Notes: a model not told the origin generated them from the sequence alone. A DNA stretch of 50,389 bases from an uncultured Treponema sp. (GCA_900317625.1 ONHK01000015.1:1-50389), one strand, 5' to 3'. Shown: positions 7,264 to 16,114, counted from the stretch's first letter. Numbers and translations: made by a program.

Positions 7264-8406
7264 ATGAAAACTGCTTTGTGTACTATTAGCTCAAATAATT
7301 TTTTGCCTTACGGTTTAACGTGCCTTACATCAGTAGAAAAATTTAATGACTATGATTTGTTTTATTTAATTGCAGATGACTTCAAAGATGATTTGTATAA
7401 AAAATATGAAGACAAAATTACTTTCGTAAAATTGAATCAGCTTAATAAATCTGAATCTGAATTAGTGAATTTAGAATTCAAATATAATATTGTTGAATTT
7501 AATACCTGCGTGAAGCCTGCCTTTTATCAGTATTTATTTTCTCTTGGATATGAGAATGTTATTTATTTAGATCCGGACATTGAATGTTATGACAAATTGT
7601 CGTATCTGGACAATTTGCTTGAATCTTATTCAATAGTTCTTACTCCGCACAAGAATACAAGCAAAAAATCTTCTTTTTTTGATGAAAATGCATTTCTGAA
7701 TAACGGAATCTATAACTTAGGTTTTATTGGCATGCATAAATCCCCTGAAACAGACAGATTTTTAACCTGGTGGAATTTGGCATTAAAAGACGGTTGTTAT
7801 CTTGATTACGCAAAAGGCTTTGCAACGGACCAGATTTGGCTAAATTTAGTTCCTGTCTATTTTGATAATGTTTATATTTCAAAACATCCGGGAATGAATA
7901 TTGCGTTCTGGAATATAGATGAAAGAAATATTTCGGATAACCTGATTGTTGATTCAGAAAAAATACAATTTATTCACTATTCCTCAATGTCTGTTAATTG
8001 CAGAATGGAACTGCTTGATAAGATATTTGCTGTTTCACCAGAATTTAAGGAGATTTACAATTCTCATATCAATACTGTTAAGTCATTTGATTTTGAATTG
8101 TACAGCAGCCAAAAATATAAATTTGCCTATTTTGACAATGGAATGAAAATTCCTCCGCAAATAAAACGTTTTTACGGATATTCAGAATTTAACAGATTGG
8201 ACAACGAGAATCCTTTTTCCACAGATAAAGATAGTTTTTTCTATAAATTGTCCAAAAACAAAATAAAGTGCAAAAAAGAAAATCTCACCTCGAATGAGAA
8301 AAAACTGAATAAGCTTATAAAAATCTTTGGCTTAAAAAATATTCTCAATCTTTCAAGATATTTTTCAGCGGTAAATGTATCAACTATTTCTAAACTGTAT
8401 GAATAA
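7264..8406 (+). CDS. Glycosyltransferase, GT-A fold (GT8-like)
   Basis: The 380-residue protein starts at an ATG with GGAG at 7252-7255. The N-terminus MKTALCTISSNNFLPYGLT and the metal-binding DxD in VIYLDPDIECYD (about residue 100) mark a GT-A nucleotide-sugar transferase. The later motifs FLNNGIYNLGFIGM and GFATDQIWLNLVP match the acceptor/donor region of GT8-like enzymes. The C-terminal 90 residues are Lys-rich. It is a likely cytoplasmic enzyme adding one sugar to the repeat unit; the sugar is unknown. The next gene starts inside its last codons. Confidence 0.82.
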   Translation: MKTALCTISSNNFLPYGLTCLTSVEKFNDYDLFYLIADDFKDDLYKKYEDKITFVKLNQLNKSESELVNLEFKYNIVEFNTCVKPAFYQYLFSLGYENVIYLDPDIECYDKLSYLDNLLESYSIVLTPHKNTSKKSSFFDENAFLNNGIYNLGFIGMHKSPETDRFLTWWNLALKDGCYLDYAKGFATDQIWLNLVPVYFDNVYISKHPGMNIAFWNIDERNISDNLIVDSEKIQFIHYSSMSVNCRMELLDKIFAVSPEFKEIYNSHINTVKSFDFELYSSQKYKFAYFDNGMKIPPQIKRFYGYSEFNRLDNENPFSTDKDSFFYKLSKNKIKCKKENLTSNEKKLNKLIKIFGLKNILNLSRYFSAVNVSTISKLYE

Positions 8407-8980
8407 ACTAAAACACATCATAAAAAGTCTGATAAATATATTTGTCTCACTGCCTTATGGCCATTTTGGAATCGGCTCTAAAATCTGTAGACCGGTAACT
8501 TTAATGACAAACAGAAATCATATCTTTGCCGGAAAAAATGTTTTTATAAGAAAATTCGCACGTATTGAGCCGATTGTCCGATGGCATGATAAGAAGTTCT
8601 GTCCAAAAATTGAAATAGAAGACAACGTGCATATTGAGCAGAATCTTCATCTTATCTGCGCTGAAAAAGTTTTTATAGGAAATTCGACGTTAATAAGCAG
8701 TTTTGTTTTTATTACAGATGTAAATCATGTTTTTGACGATGTTTCGCTTTCCGTAATACAGCAGGGGCTTGCTGTTGCTCCTACTATCATTGAAAAAAAT
8801 TGCTTTATCGGAACCGGAGTAAAAATCATGGCGGGTGTTCATATCGGTGAGCATTCTGTAATCGGGGCGAATTCTGTTGTAACGTATGATATTCCGTCTT
8901 ATTCGGTTGCCGCTGGAATTCCTGCGAAAGTCATAAAAAAGTTCAATTTTGAAACAAATCAATGGGAGAAAACAAAATGA
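8399..8980 (+). CDS. WcaF/LbH-family sugar acyltransferase
   Basis: The protein has about 193 residues from the ATG at 8399, which overlaps the previous stop; an in-frame ATG at 8375 is possible, and neither has a clear ribosome binding site. The repeats HIEQNLHLICAEKVFIG, the loop ITDVNHVFDD with the catalytic His, and CFIGTGVKIMAGVHIGEHSV are a left-handed beta-helix acyltransferase. It resembles the maltose/galactoside/colanic acid acetyltransferase branch, and ends with the usual AGIPAKVIKKF. It probably acetylates the glycan. Its end overlaps the next start (ATGA). Confidence 0.85.
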   Translation: MNKLKHIIKSLINIFVSLPYGHFGIGSKICRPVTLMTNRNHIFAGKNVFIRKFARIEPIVRWHDKKFCPKIEIEDNVHIEQNLHLICAEKVFIGNSTLISSFVFITDVNHVFDDVSLSVIQQGLAVAPTIIEKNCFIGTGVKIMAGVHIGEHSVIGANSVVTYDIPSYSVAAGIPAKVIKKFNFETNQWEKTK

Positions 8981-9807
8981 AAATACTTGTAACCGGTGCG
9001 AACGGTTTTATGGGACACGGAATCATAAAGGAGCTTTCGGAAAGCGGAAATGATATTGTCGCCTCAGACTTCACGGATTTTACTTACGGATATAAAAATG
9101 TCTCTTCAATTGCCGGGAATCTTTTTGAAATAGAAAATCCGTTTGAGCATTTCGGCAAGCCTGATGTCCTTGTCCATCTTGCCTGGCGTGACGGATTCAA
9201 GCATGCCTCGGACAACCACATTCTTGACCTTCCGAATCATTACGAATTCCTTAAAAAAATGGTTTCCGGCGGTGTGAAGAAGCTTGTCGTTCTTGGAAGC
9301 ATGCACGAGGTTGGATTCCACGAGGGAAGCATAAACGAGAACACTCCATGCAATCCGCTTTCTCTTTACGGAATTGCAAAAAACGCGCTGCGCCAGATGA
9401 CGGAGCTGCTCGTTAAGAACACTGAGACACGGCTTCAGTGGGTACGCGGTTTTTATATTGTTGACAATACTGTAAAAGGCTGCTCGATTTTCTCAAAGAT
9501 AATGCAGGCGGCGGCAGACGGCAAGAGGACATTTCCGTTCACGTCTGGAATAAACCAGTTTGACTTTCTGGATTTCAATGTCTTCTGCAAGCAGGTTGCC
9601 GCGGTGGTTCTGAACGATACAGTTTTCGGCACAATAAACGCCTGCTGCGGAAAGCCAGAAACTCTCGCTTCCAGGGTCGAACGCTTTATCAAGGAAAACA
9701 ATCTTGACATCAAGCTTGAGTATGGGGCATTCCCTGACAGACCTTATGATTCGCTGGCAATTTGGGGAGACAACAGAAAGATTCAGAAAATCATGGAGGG
9801 CAAATAA
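8977..9807 (+). CDS. NAD(P)-dependent sugar epimerase/dehydratase (SDR extended)
   Basis: This 276-residue short-chain dehydrogenase has the GANGFMGHG nucleotide-binding loop at about residues 7-15 and the active-site pair in SLYGIAKNAL (Tyr and Lys, YxxxK). It also has VLGSMHEVG as the usual Ser-containing strand. Its length is slightly short of the 300-340 usual for epimerases. It would convert a nucleotide-linked sugar, but which one is not visible. I prefer the ATG at 8977 (GGGAG at 8964) over the in-frame ATG at 8962. It overlaps both neighbours by a few bases, so it is in one operon with them. Confidence 0.86.
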   Translation: MKILVTGANGFMGHGIIKELSESGNDIVASDFTDFTYGYKNVSSIAGNLFEIENPFEHFGKPDVLVHLAWRDGFKHASDNHILDLPNHYEFLKKMVSGGVKKLVVLGSMHEVGFHEGSINENTPCNPLSLYGIAKNALRQMTELLVKNTETRLQWVRGFYIVDNTVKGCSIFSKIMQAAADGKRTFPFTSGINQFDFLDFNVFCKQVAAVVLNDTVFGTINACCGKPETLASRVERFIKENNLDIKLEYGAFPDRPYDSLAIWGDNRKIQKIMEGK

Positions 9808-10685
9808 TGGAAGAGAAAAAAATCGGAATCGTTACTGTTTTGTATAACAGTGAGAAAGTTCTTGATGATTTTTTTGACAGCCTGAAAAGACAGACCTACA
9901 AAAATTTCATCCTTTATGTTGTGGACAATGCCTCTCCTGACAACTCTCTTGAAAAGGCTAGAAAACTGGCGGCGGACTGCGAGTTTGAGACAAAATTCAT
10001 CGCAAATAAAGAGAACTTTGGAGTTGCTAAAGGCAACAATCAGGGAATTATAAATGCTCTTTACGATGAGTGTGATTATATTCTGCTTTCAAATAATGAC
10101 GTTGTGCTTTATGAGGATACAATATCTAAATTATATGATGCACTTGAAAACGAAAATGGTTTAATAGGTGTTCCTAAAATTCTAATATATGATAACAAAA
10201 ATATATGGTTTGGCGGTGGAAAATTCAGCAAAATCACATATAAGTCTAAACATATAGGTTTTGACAAACAAGATGATGGTTCGTTTAACCAAAAGAAAAT
10301 TATTACATATAGTCCGACCTGTTTTATGCTTATTCATAAGTCTGTTTTTGAAAAAATAGGACTTATGGATGAATCCTATTTTGTATATTGGGACGATACA
10401 GATTTTGTTTATAGGGCGCTGCAAAATAAAGTTAAGATATTTTATCTGCCGTCGGCTTGCATGGAACATAAGGAAAGTGTCTGTACTGGAAAACATTCAG
10501 ATTTCTTCTATAAATTTATTTACAGAAACCGTGAGAAATTTATAAACAAGCATTCTAAAATAGCAGGTCTCAGACATTTTGTAGATTTCGTTTATCTTAA
10601 TACAGTTATGCGTTTTAAGATGCGGAATAATATAAACCAATGGAAAATTGTTGGAACGGCAATGAAAGAAGGTTGCTGTCTGTAG
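9807..10685 (+). CDS. Family 2 glycosyltransferase (rhamnosyltransferase-like)
   Basis: The 292-residue protein starts at the ATG that shares a base with the previous stop, with GGAGGG at 9795-9800. GT2 motifs are clear: GIVTVLYNSEKVL, VVDNASPDNS, NFGVAKGNNQG, ILLSNNDV (DxD-like) and the acceptor-side YFVYWDDTDFVYRA. Such enzymes typically transfer rhamnose or a similar sugar. The first half uses G+C-richer codons, and from about base 10060 onward the gene is notably A+T-rich, again a sign of mosaicism. There are no membrane helices. Only 3 bp separate it from the polymerase gene. Confidence 0.9.
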   Translation: MEEKKIGIVTVLYNSEKVLDDFFDSLKRQTYKNFILYVVDNASPDNSLEKARKLAADCEFETKFIANKENFGVAKGNNQGIINALYDECDYILLSNNDVVLYEDTISKLYDALENENGLIGVPKILIYDNKNIWFGGGKFSKITYKSKHIGFDKQDDGSFNQKKIITYSPTCFMLIHKSVFEKIGLMDESYFVYWDDTDFVYRALQNKVKIFYLPSACMEHKESVCTGKHSDFFYKFIYRNREKFINKHSKIAGLRHFVDFVYLNTVMRFKMRNNINQWKIVGTAMKEGCCL

Positions 10686-10688
10686 TCT

Positions 10689-11723
10689 ATGCAGTTCTAT
10701 TTCTTTTTCCTTTTTTTTATAATTCTTCTCTGCGGACGCTACAACATCATTCAGGGGCATTATTTTATTCCCAAGCAAACGGGATATAAAATTTCTGTAT
10801 TGTTCATAATCTTTGTAACGGCTTTTCGCTTCAATATTGGATATGACTGGTCAAGCTATTTAAGCTATGTCTATCCGACTTTTAATCCTCTGAATATAAC
10901 CCGGCTTGAGCCATTGGACAAGCTTATAATCGGCTGCGCGGGATACTTCAACCAGCCGCTTATAATGTTTTCCGTTTATGCGGTTATAACTTATGCAAAT
11001 ATAGGAATACTGATAAGCAAGTACAGCGTCTCAAAATTTGAATCTCTTATGATTTATGTGTGTCTGTTCTATCTTACGGATTTAAGCACGATAAGACAGG
11101 CAGTCGCAGTTTCCTTTGTTTTTTACGGCTTCACATATATCGAGCAGAAAAAACTGTTCAAATACTTTCTGATTTGCGTTGTGGCAATCCTTTTCCATAA
11201 GACAGCCGCAATAGCTTTGTTATTTTATCCTTTGTATTATGCAAAGCCAATGGTAACGCTTCTTGCCGTTGCTGGAATATATGTCGGAATGAAAATTGTT
11301 CTTCCAAAAATTCTTGGAAGCCTTTTGCCTATTTTTATGATGTATCTTGAAAAGGGCGGGATAAAGGATTCCAGCGGAAGTTTTCAGCGTCTCGTCTATT
11401 TGCTTTTATTTGTATACGCTTTTGTCTTCCACAGGAAAAAATCTTCCGGTCTTGTCAATATCTGCGCCGTCGGTGTCATTCTGCCTTTTGTGTTGGGCGG
11501 GCACACTGGCGGACGGCTGGCTCAGTATTTTTTGATTTATTATTGCCTTCTGATTCCAGACTGCAACAGGCGTTTTAACATTAACTACAGAATTCTCTTT
11601 ATGCTTCCTTTTTACGTATATTTCTTTATGTATTTAATAGTTTCTGTAACTGCAAACCACAGCAATGAATACGTGCCTTTCAGATGGTACTTTCTTGAAG
11701 ACTTAAATCAGAATTTGATGTAA
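10689..11723 (+). CDS. EpsG-family polysaccharide polymerase (Wzy-like)
   Basis: This 344-residue membrane protein has roughly ten hydrophobic segments. The conserved EpsG blocks are visible: RFNIGYDWSSYLSY, TIRQAVAVSFVFYGFTYI and FHKTAAIAL. The later GGHTGGRLAQYFLIYY segment is also family-like. It would polymerise flipped repeat units at the periplasmic side of the inner membrane, pairing with the flippase at 2430. Together with the glycosyltransferases, this makes a complete Wzx/Wzy-type set. The sequence is too divergent to predict a linkage. Confidence 0.82.
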   Translation: MQFYFFFLFFIILLCGRYNIIQGHYFIPKQTGYKISVLFIIFVTAFRFNIGYDWSSYLSYVYPTFNPLNITRLEPLDKLIIGCAGYFNQPLIMFSVYAVITYANIGILISKYSVSKFESLMIYVCLFYLTDLSTIRQAVAVSFVFYGFTYIEQKKLFKYFLICVVAILFHKTAAIALLFYPLYYAKPMVTLLAVAGIYVGMKIVLPKILGSLLPIFMMYLEKGGIKDSSGSFQRLVYLLLFVYAFVFHRKKSSGLVNICAVGVILPFVLGGHTGGRLAQYFLIYYCLLIPDCNRRFNINYRILFMLPFYVYFFMYLIVSVTANHSNEYVPFRWYFLEDLNQNLM

Positions 11724-11733
11724 GGGAGATTTT

Positions 11734-12696
11734 ATGAAAATCAGTTACTGTATATTGACCTATAACGATCCTGAGCTTCTTTCAAGAGCTGTAAAGAAAT
11801 TGGAATCCCCGGATGTTTATTTTTTTATACATATCCAAAAATCTGTTGATATAAAACCTTTTAAAGCTCTGATTCCTGAACAGTATTTTATTGATGACGA
11901 TGAGCGCATTGATACTGTTTGGGGTGATATTACTTGTGTAGAAGCATCTCTTTTGCTGATGAAGAAGGCTTTAGAAAGAAATAGGAAAGTCGGGGAGGGG
12001 GGATATATGATACTGACATCCGGCTCTGACTATCCTGTGAAGTCGAACATGTACATACGGGAATACCTTTATAAAAAATATCCGGCGAATTTTTTTGCAT
12101 TTGCGGATTTTAAACAGCTTGCTTTCCGTAAGAGCAAATTCAGCAAAATGTGTTTTGCAAACAGGGATAATTATTGGCTTTCGTTTCCGCATACAAAATT
12201 TAAATTGGAAATAAAACCTTTCTGCTTTATTCGTCCTAGATGTTTTAAAGGGCAAAGAATACCAATAAAAGAAATATTCTTGAAATTGCCAAAGGCACTT
12301 GGATTCTTTTTTACACCCAAGAAAATCGGAAAACTGAATTTTGAATGGTGCATATCCGAAACCTGGATGGAGCTTGCGTATCCGACGGCTGATAAGCTCA
12401 TCAAATACATTGAAGAAAATCCATATATCATGGAAGCCGGAAAGTATATCCATAATCCGGAGAAATGTCTGTTGCAAACCGTAATCAATACGGTTGAAAA
12501 AGACATTCCCAGAAAAAACTATCTTGTCAATTGTGAGCAGCGTCTTAGAAAAAACGGTTCATTGGAAATAACTGATGATGACTGTGAATTTGTAAAAGAG
12601 AAGTTAAAAGCCCCTGACTGGCTTTTTATGAGAAAATTTTCTTCTGATAAATCGAAAACTTTATTGGATTTTATAGACAAGGAAACCGAAAAATGA
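11734..12696 (+). CDS. GT14 family beta-1,6-N-acetylglucosaminyltransferase-like protein
   Basis: This 320-residue protein belongs to the core-2/I-branching family (GT14), which lacks a DxD metal motif. Key blocks are ISYCILTYNDPELL, TVWGDITCVEASLLLMKKAL, MILTSGSDYPVKS and the acceptor-side FEWCISETWMELAY. It starts with GGGAG before the ATG. At about 11996 the DNA has a GGGGAGGGGGG run (codons for Gly-Glu-Gly-Gly), a possible slippage site though shorter than the G9 tract further on. The stop overlaps the next ATG (ATGA). The sugar acceptor is unknown. Confidence 0.87.
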   Translation: MKISYCILTYNDPELLSRAVKKLESPDVYFFIHIQKSVDIKPFKALIPEQYFIDDDERIDTVWGDITCVEASLLLMKKALERNRKVGEGGYMILTSGSDYPVKSNMYIREYLYKKYPANFFAFADFKQLAFRKSKFSKMCFANRDNYWLSFPHTKFKLEIKPFCFIRPRCFKGQRIPIKEIFLKLPKALGFFFTPKKIGKLNFEWCISETWMELAYPTADKLIKYIEENPYIMEAGKYIHNPEKCLLQTVINTVEKDIPRKNYLVNCEQRLRKNGSLEITDDDCEFVKEKLKAPDWLFMRKFSSDKSKTLLDFIDKETEK

Positions 12697-13802
12697 AAAT
12701 TACAGTTTTATATTTAGGAAAATCAGGCGCAGGCTGTATTTACACTTATGAGATGATCCGGCATCTTCTTGAACAGAACGCGGAAATCCAGCTTATTCTT
12801 TCATCCCTGATTGAAAACTGGAGCGACTTTGAGAATTTAAAGAGCCGGGAAAATTTTGATTTGATTTTTACACCGACATATAAGAACGGAAAGGATTTTG
12901 TTCTGAAAAGCCTGAATATTCTCAAATTTATGAAACTTGGAAGCAGAATAAATTCATTCTCTCCAGATTGGATTTACATACCGATGATTTCCATTTGGGC
13001 AAGAATGATTTTGCCTTTTGTAAACAAGAAAACAAAAGTTGTAACAACAATCCATGATGTTTCCATGCACTTGGGCGAAAAAAATTCCTTGATAGACAGA
13101 TTCAACAACTATATTGTAAGACACTCGCAGAAGATTGTTACCCTTTCCGAAAGATTTATTCCCTTGATTTCTGAAAAATATGGTTTTAATAAAAAACAGA
13201 TTTGCTGGATAAGGCACGGAAATTATAATTATTACCGACCTTCAAATTTCCAAAATAAAAATTCAATAACAAGAAGAATTCTTTTCTTCGGAAGAATCCA
13301 TGAATACAAAGGAATTTCTGTTCTTCTTGATGCGATGGCTATAGTAAAGGAAAAAGATCCTGACATTGTGCTGAACATTGCCGGAAAAGGGAAACTTTCA
13401 GATTCTGATAATGAAAAAATAAACCGGCTTGGAAAATCCTGCAATATTGTAAATGAATATATTCCGAATGAAGAGATTCACAGATGTTTTGAAGACATTG
13501 ATTTTGTTGTAGTTCCTTATATAGAAGCCTCCCAGTCCGGCGTTGTGATGCTTGCGTATTCGTTTTCAAAGCCTGTCATTGTTACGGATGTGGGCGGACT
13601 GCCAGAGCAAGTTTTTGAGGACACCGGAATTATTATTCAGCCAAATGACAGAAACGCTCTTGCTGATTCGATTCTTAAAATGTATGAAGAACCGCAAAAA
13701 ATTCTTGAAATGGGAAAATCAGCAGAGCAAAAGAATGAAACTGTTTTTTCCTGGAAACTGTCAGCGGAAACTCTGTTGAAATTTTTGGAGACTGGTCTTT
13801 GA
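12693..13802 (+). CDS. Family 4 glycosyltransferase (GT-B)
   Basis: This 369-residue glycosyltransferase has two Rossmann domains. The N-terminal domain contains TTIHDVSMHLG, and the C-terminal domain contains RILFFGRIHEYKGISVLLDA and the donor-binding stretch VPYIEASQSGVVMLAYSFSKPVIVT. The E-x7-E motif of GT4 is degenerate, since the second Glu is replaced in this stretch. It is translated with the GT14 gene through a 4 bp overlap. It is the last gene before the palindromic spacer, so it may end the first transcript. Confidence 0.9.
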   Translation: MKITVLYLGKSGAGCIYTYEMIRHLLEQNAEIQLILSSLIENWSDFENLKSRENFDLIFTPTYKNGKDFVLKSLNILKFMKLGSRINSFSPDWIYIPMISIWARMILPFVNKKTKVVTTIHDVSMHLGEKNSLIDRFNNYIVRHSQKIVTLSERFIPLISEKYGFNKKQICWIRHGNYNYYRPSNFQNKNSITRRILFFGRIHEYKGISVLLDAMAIVKEKDPDIVLNIAGKGKLSDSDNEKINRLGKSCNIVNEYIPNEEIHRCFEDIDFVVVPYIEASQSGVVMLAYSFSKPVIVTDVGGLPEQVFEDTGIIIQPNDRNALADSILKMYEEPQKILEMGKSAEQKNETVFSWKLSAETLLKFLETGL

Positions 13803-13851
13803 AATTGTCAAATTTCAGTTTTTATAAAAATCCAAAAAATCTTCAGGAGGT

Positions 13852-13990
13852 AAGATAAAAACAGCCGAATATGGCGTCTGTTTTTATCTTTAAAAGTTTG
13901 CGTTGCAAACTTTATTATCATAAGTTGTTTCTCACTTCGTTGTGAAACAACTTAAAAAGTCAATCCTAAAACTGAAGTTTTAATCTTGAT
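13852..13990. repeat. Tandem palindromes between two GT4 genes
   Basis: Four hairpins stand in a row in a 208 bp spacer. The first is a perfect 13 bp stem AAGATAAAAACAG / CTGTTTTTATCTT (13852-13864 and 13878-13890). The second is AAAGTTTGC / GCAAACTTT (13893-13901, 13905-13913). The third is AAGTTGTTTC with a 2 nt bulge against GAAACAACTT, near 13921-13951. The fourth is TAAAACT / AGTTTTA near 13967-13982. A good ribosome-binding-like AGGAGG at 13844-13850 is left without an ORF. They may be REP-like elements, a terminator cluster or RNA processing signals. Confidence 0.6.
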
Positions 13991-14010
13991 TTTTTATGGG
14001 AGAAAATAAA

Positions 14011-15151
14011 ATGGGTGAAAATACTAAAAAAGTCCTCTTTCTTTCAAATACTGCCAATTTCTCAAAGTTCAATCTGCCGTATATGAGATGGTTCAGGGAG
14101 CAGGGCTGGCAGGTTGACTATGCTTCCGCAGGCGAGGAGGAGGTTAAGGACTGCGACAATCAGTACACGATAAGTATCGCACGCTCTCCGTTTTCTCTTA
14201 AGAACTTCAAGGCATACAGGCAGCTTAAAAAGATTCTCTTGGAAAATCATTATGACATTCTGCACTGCCACACGCCTATGGGCGGAGTTCTCGGACGGCT
14301 TGCGGCTAAAAAACTTTGGAAAGAGCACAAAATAAAGGTTATCTACACTGCGCACGGATTTCATTTTTACAAAGGCGCGCCGGTTTTAAACTGGCTTCTG
14401 TATTATCCGATGGAAAAATGGCTTTCGCGCTGCACGGACGTGATTGTAACAATAAACGAGGAAGACTATGAGCGGGCAAAAAAATCATTCTGAGATTTTC
14501 AAGATTGACGGCGTTGGAGTGAACCTTTCAAAATTTCATCCTTGCACTCTGGAAGAAAAAAATGCGTTGAGGGCGGATCTTGGATATTCCGAGAACGATT
14601 TTATCGTTACTGTTGTTGCGGAACTGAACAAAAACAAGAACCAGATTATGCTTGTGAAGTCCGTTCCCAATCTGGCAAAAATTATTCCGAATCTGAAAAT
14701 CCTTCTGATCGGAAAAGAGACTCTTCCGATTGTGCGCGAATTTGTCCAGAAGGAAAATCTTGAGGAATATGTGGAATTCTTAGGCTACAGACGTGATGTT
14801 GAGAAGCTCACTATGATGAGCGATGTAGCGTTTTCAGCAAGCCTGCGAGAGGGGCTTCCGGTGAACATAATCGAAGCGATGGCGTGCGGTCTGCCAGTTG
14901 TGGTTAGCGACAACCGCGGACACCGCTCGCTCATAAAAGACAAGGAAACCGGCTTTATTTTCAGCCCGAAATCAGAAAAGGAAATGACAGATGCGATTAT
15001 TCTTCTATATAAAAATCCTTCGCTGCGTGAGGAAATGGGCAGGCGGAATGTTGAGGAAGCGAAGAGATATTCAGTTGATATTGTCGTGGAGAAAATGGCA
15101 GGAATATACAGCGAGGTCATTTCTGAAAATGCCGGGGGGGGGCAACTGTAG
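14011..15151 (+). pseudogene. Family 4 glycosyltransferase split by a frameshift at an A7 run
   Basis: Two overlapping frames make one ordinary GT4 enzyme. The first (14011-14493) is an N-terminal GT-B domain with LHCHTPMGGVLGRLA and TAHGFHFYKGAP. The second (from about 14468 to 15151) is the donor-binding domain with FKIDGVGVNLSKF, VAELNKNKNQ and the E-x7-E region SLREGLPVNIIEAMACGLPVV. At 14478-14484 seven A cause the break: in the first frame the next codons run into TGA at 14491, while removing one A would join the frames as ERAKNHSEIF. It may be a phase-variable gene in the off state, a decayed gene or a sequencing error. I start at the ATG at 14011 (GGGAG at 13998). Confidence 0.75.
15134..15142 (+). 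repeat. G9 homopolymer at the 3' end of the split GT4 gene
   Basis: Nine consecutive G lie in the last codons of the GT4 C-terminal frame. With nine, the frame ends at the TAG at 15149-15151. With eight, it would stay open and end at a TGA at 15201-15203 that overlaps the ATG of the next gene. With ten or seven, it would end a few codons after the tract. Such tracts are classic slipped-strand contingency loci; here variation would mainly change coupling to the next gene. Confidence 0.85.
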
Positions 15152-15202
15152 AGTAGTTTTGCAGTTCTGCTTGCCTTCATCTTCAAAACTGGAGGCTGCG
15201 TG

Positions 15203-15862
15203 ATGAAAAAACATGCTCAGGTGTTCATGATGGACGGAGTGGGAATAAACCTTGAAAAATTCAAGGCAGTTTCTACTGAAGAAAAACTCGCTCTCCGCTC
15301 AAAATACAAATATGATTCCGGCGATTTCATAATTCTTTACATTGCGGAATTCATTCCGCGGAAAGACCACGAGTTTTTTATAAAAAATATTCCGGAGTTG
15401 AAAAGGCAAATTCCGAATCTTAAAGTCATAATGCCCGGGCGTGGCGTTCAGCTAAAGGAAATGAAAATCCTTGCCGTGAATCTTGAAGTTGACGACATTG
15501 TTTGGTTTCCCGGCTACAGAAAAGACATAAATTTGCTATGCGCCATTTCCGACCTTTACGTTACAACGAGCAGGCAGGAAGGACTTCCAATCAGCGTGAT
15601 TGAGGCGATGGCGAGCGGGCTTCCGATTGTGGCAAGCAATATCCGCGGACAGACTGATGCCGTTTTGCCCGGACGAAATGGGGCACTTTATCAGCTGGGC
15701 AATGACGCAGACTTTGTGGAAAAGATTCTAGGACTTTACAAAAATCCCGGGCTTAGAGCAGAAATGCGGAAAAATAATATAGAAGATTCCGAAAAATATT
15801 CAGTTGACATTGCCGTAAAGAAGATGGCGGAGATTTATGGGGAGTGTGTGAAAGACATATAA
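15203..15862 (+). CDS. Headless GT4 glycosyltransferase C-terminal (donor-binding) domain
   Basis: This 219-residue protein covers only the C-terminal half of a GT4 enzyme. It starts at KKHAQVFMMDGVGINLEKF, which aligns with the segment just after the frameshift in the preceding gene. It continues with FIPRKDHEFFIKN, the E-x7-E region SRQEGLPISVIEAMASGLPIV, and ENGALYQL-type endings. A good GGAGG at 15191-15195 precedes the ATG at 15203, so it may be translated by itself; a GTG at 15200 is also in frame. No N-terminal domain is encoded upstream. It is either a remnant, a subunit of a split enzyme, or a reserve cassette for recombination. It and the previous GT4 C-terminal domain are similar but clearly diverged. 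Confidence 0.75.
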   Translation: MKKHAQVFMMDGVGINLEKFKAVSTEEKLALRSKYKYDSGDFIILYIAEFIPRKDHEFFIKNIPELKRQIPNLKVIMPGRGVQLKEMKILAVNLEVDDIVWFPGYRKDINLLCAISDLYVTTSRQEGLPISVIEAMASGLPIVASNIRGQTDAVLPGRNGALYQLGNDADFVEKILGLYKNPGLRAEMRKNNIEDSEKYSVDIAVKKMAEIYGECVKDI

Positions 15863-16114
15863 AAGTGAATTTTTAGATTCTGTATATATTTGTTTTACTT
15901 CTTATTCTTGAGATATTTTAACATAAATATGGGTAAAAAAATTATATTTGCTCATTTGAGTTATTATAGACAAATTTTTTAATAAAATATATCTTCTTAA
16001 GTACAGTTCTTATTATCAATAGTGTAAATATAAATGAAAAAAAATTCTGTGTGCAAAACTTAATCATGAAAGAAAAAAATATGGAAAAGAATTTCTTGAA
16101 AAGGAATAAAAAAA
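15863..16114. other. A+T-rich spacer ending the polysaccharide cluster
   Basis: This 252 bp interval contains no ORF that I can support on either strand and no clear hairpin terminator. It is strongly A+T-rich and presumably holds the promoter for the gene at 16115, though no convincing -35/-10 pair was identified. Confidence 0.5.

Noticed and set aside
11996..12006. Contingency tract in the GT14 gene
   Set aside because: The G run is interrupted (G4-A-G6), so it is shorter and probably more stable than the G8 and G9 tracts; noted in the gene entry only.
14478..14484. Programmed -1 ribosomal frameshift at the A7 run
   Set aside because: Joining the frames needs +1 or loss of one A, whereas A-AAA-AAA slippage favours -1; no stimulatory structure was seen.
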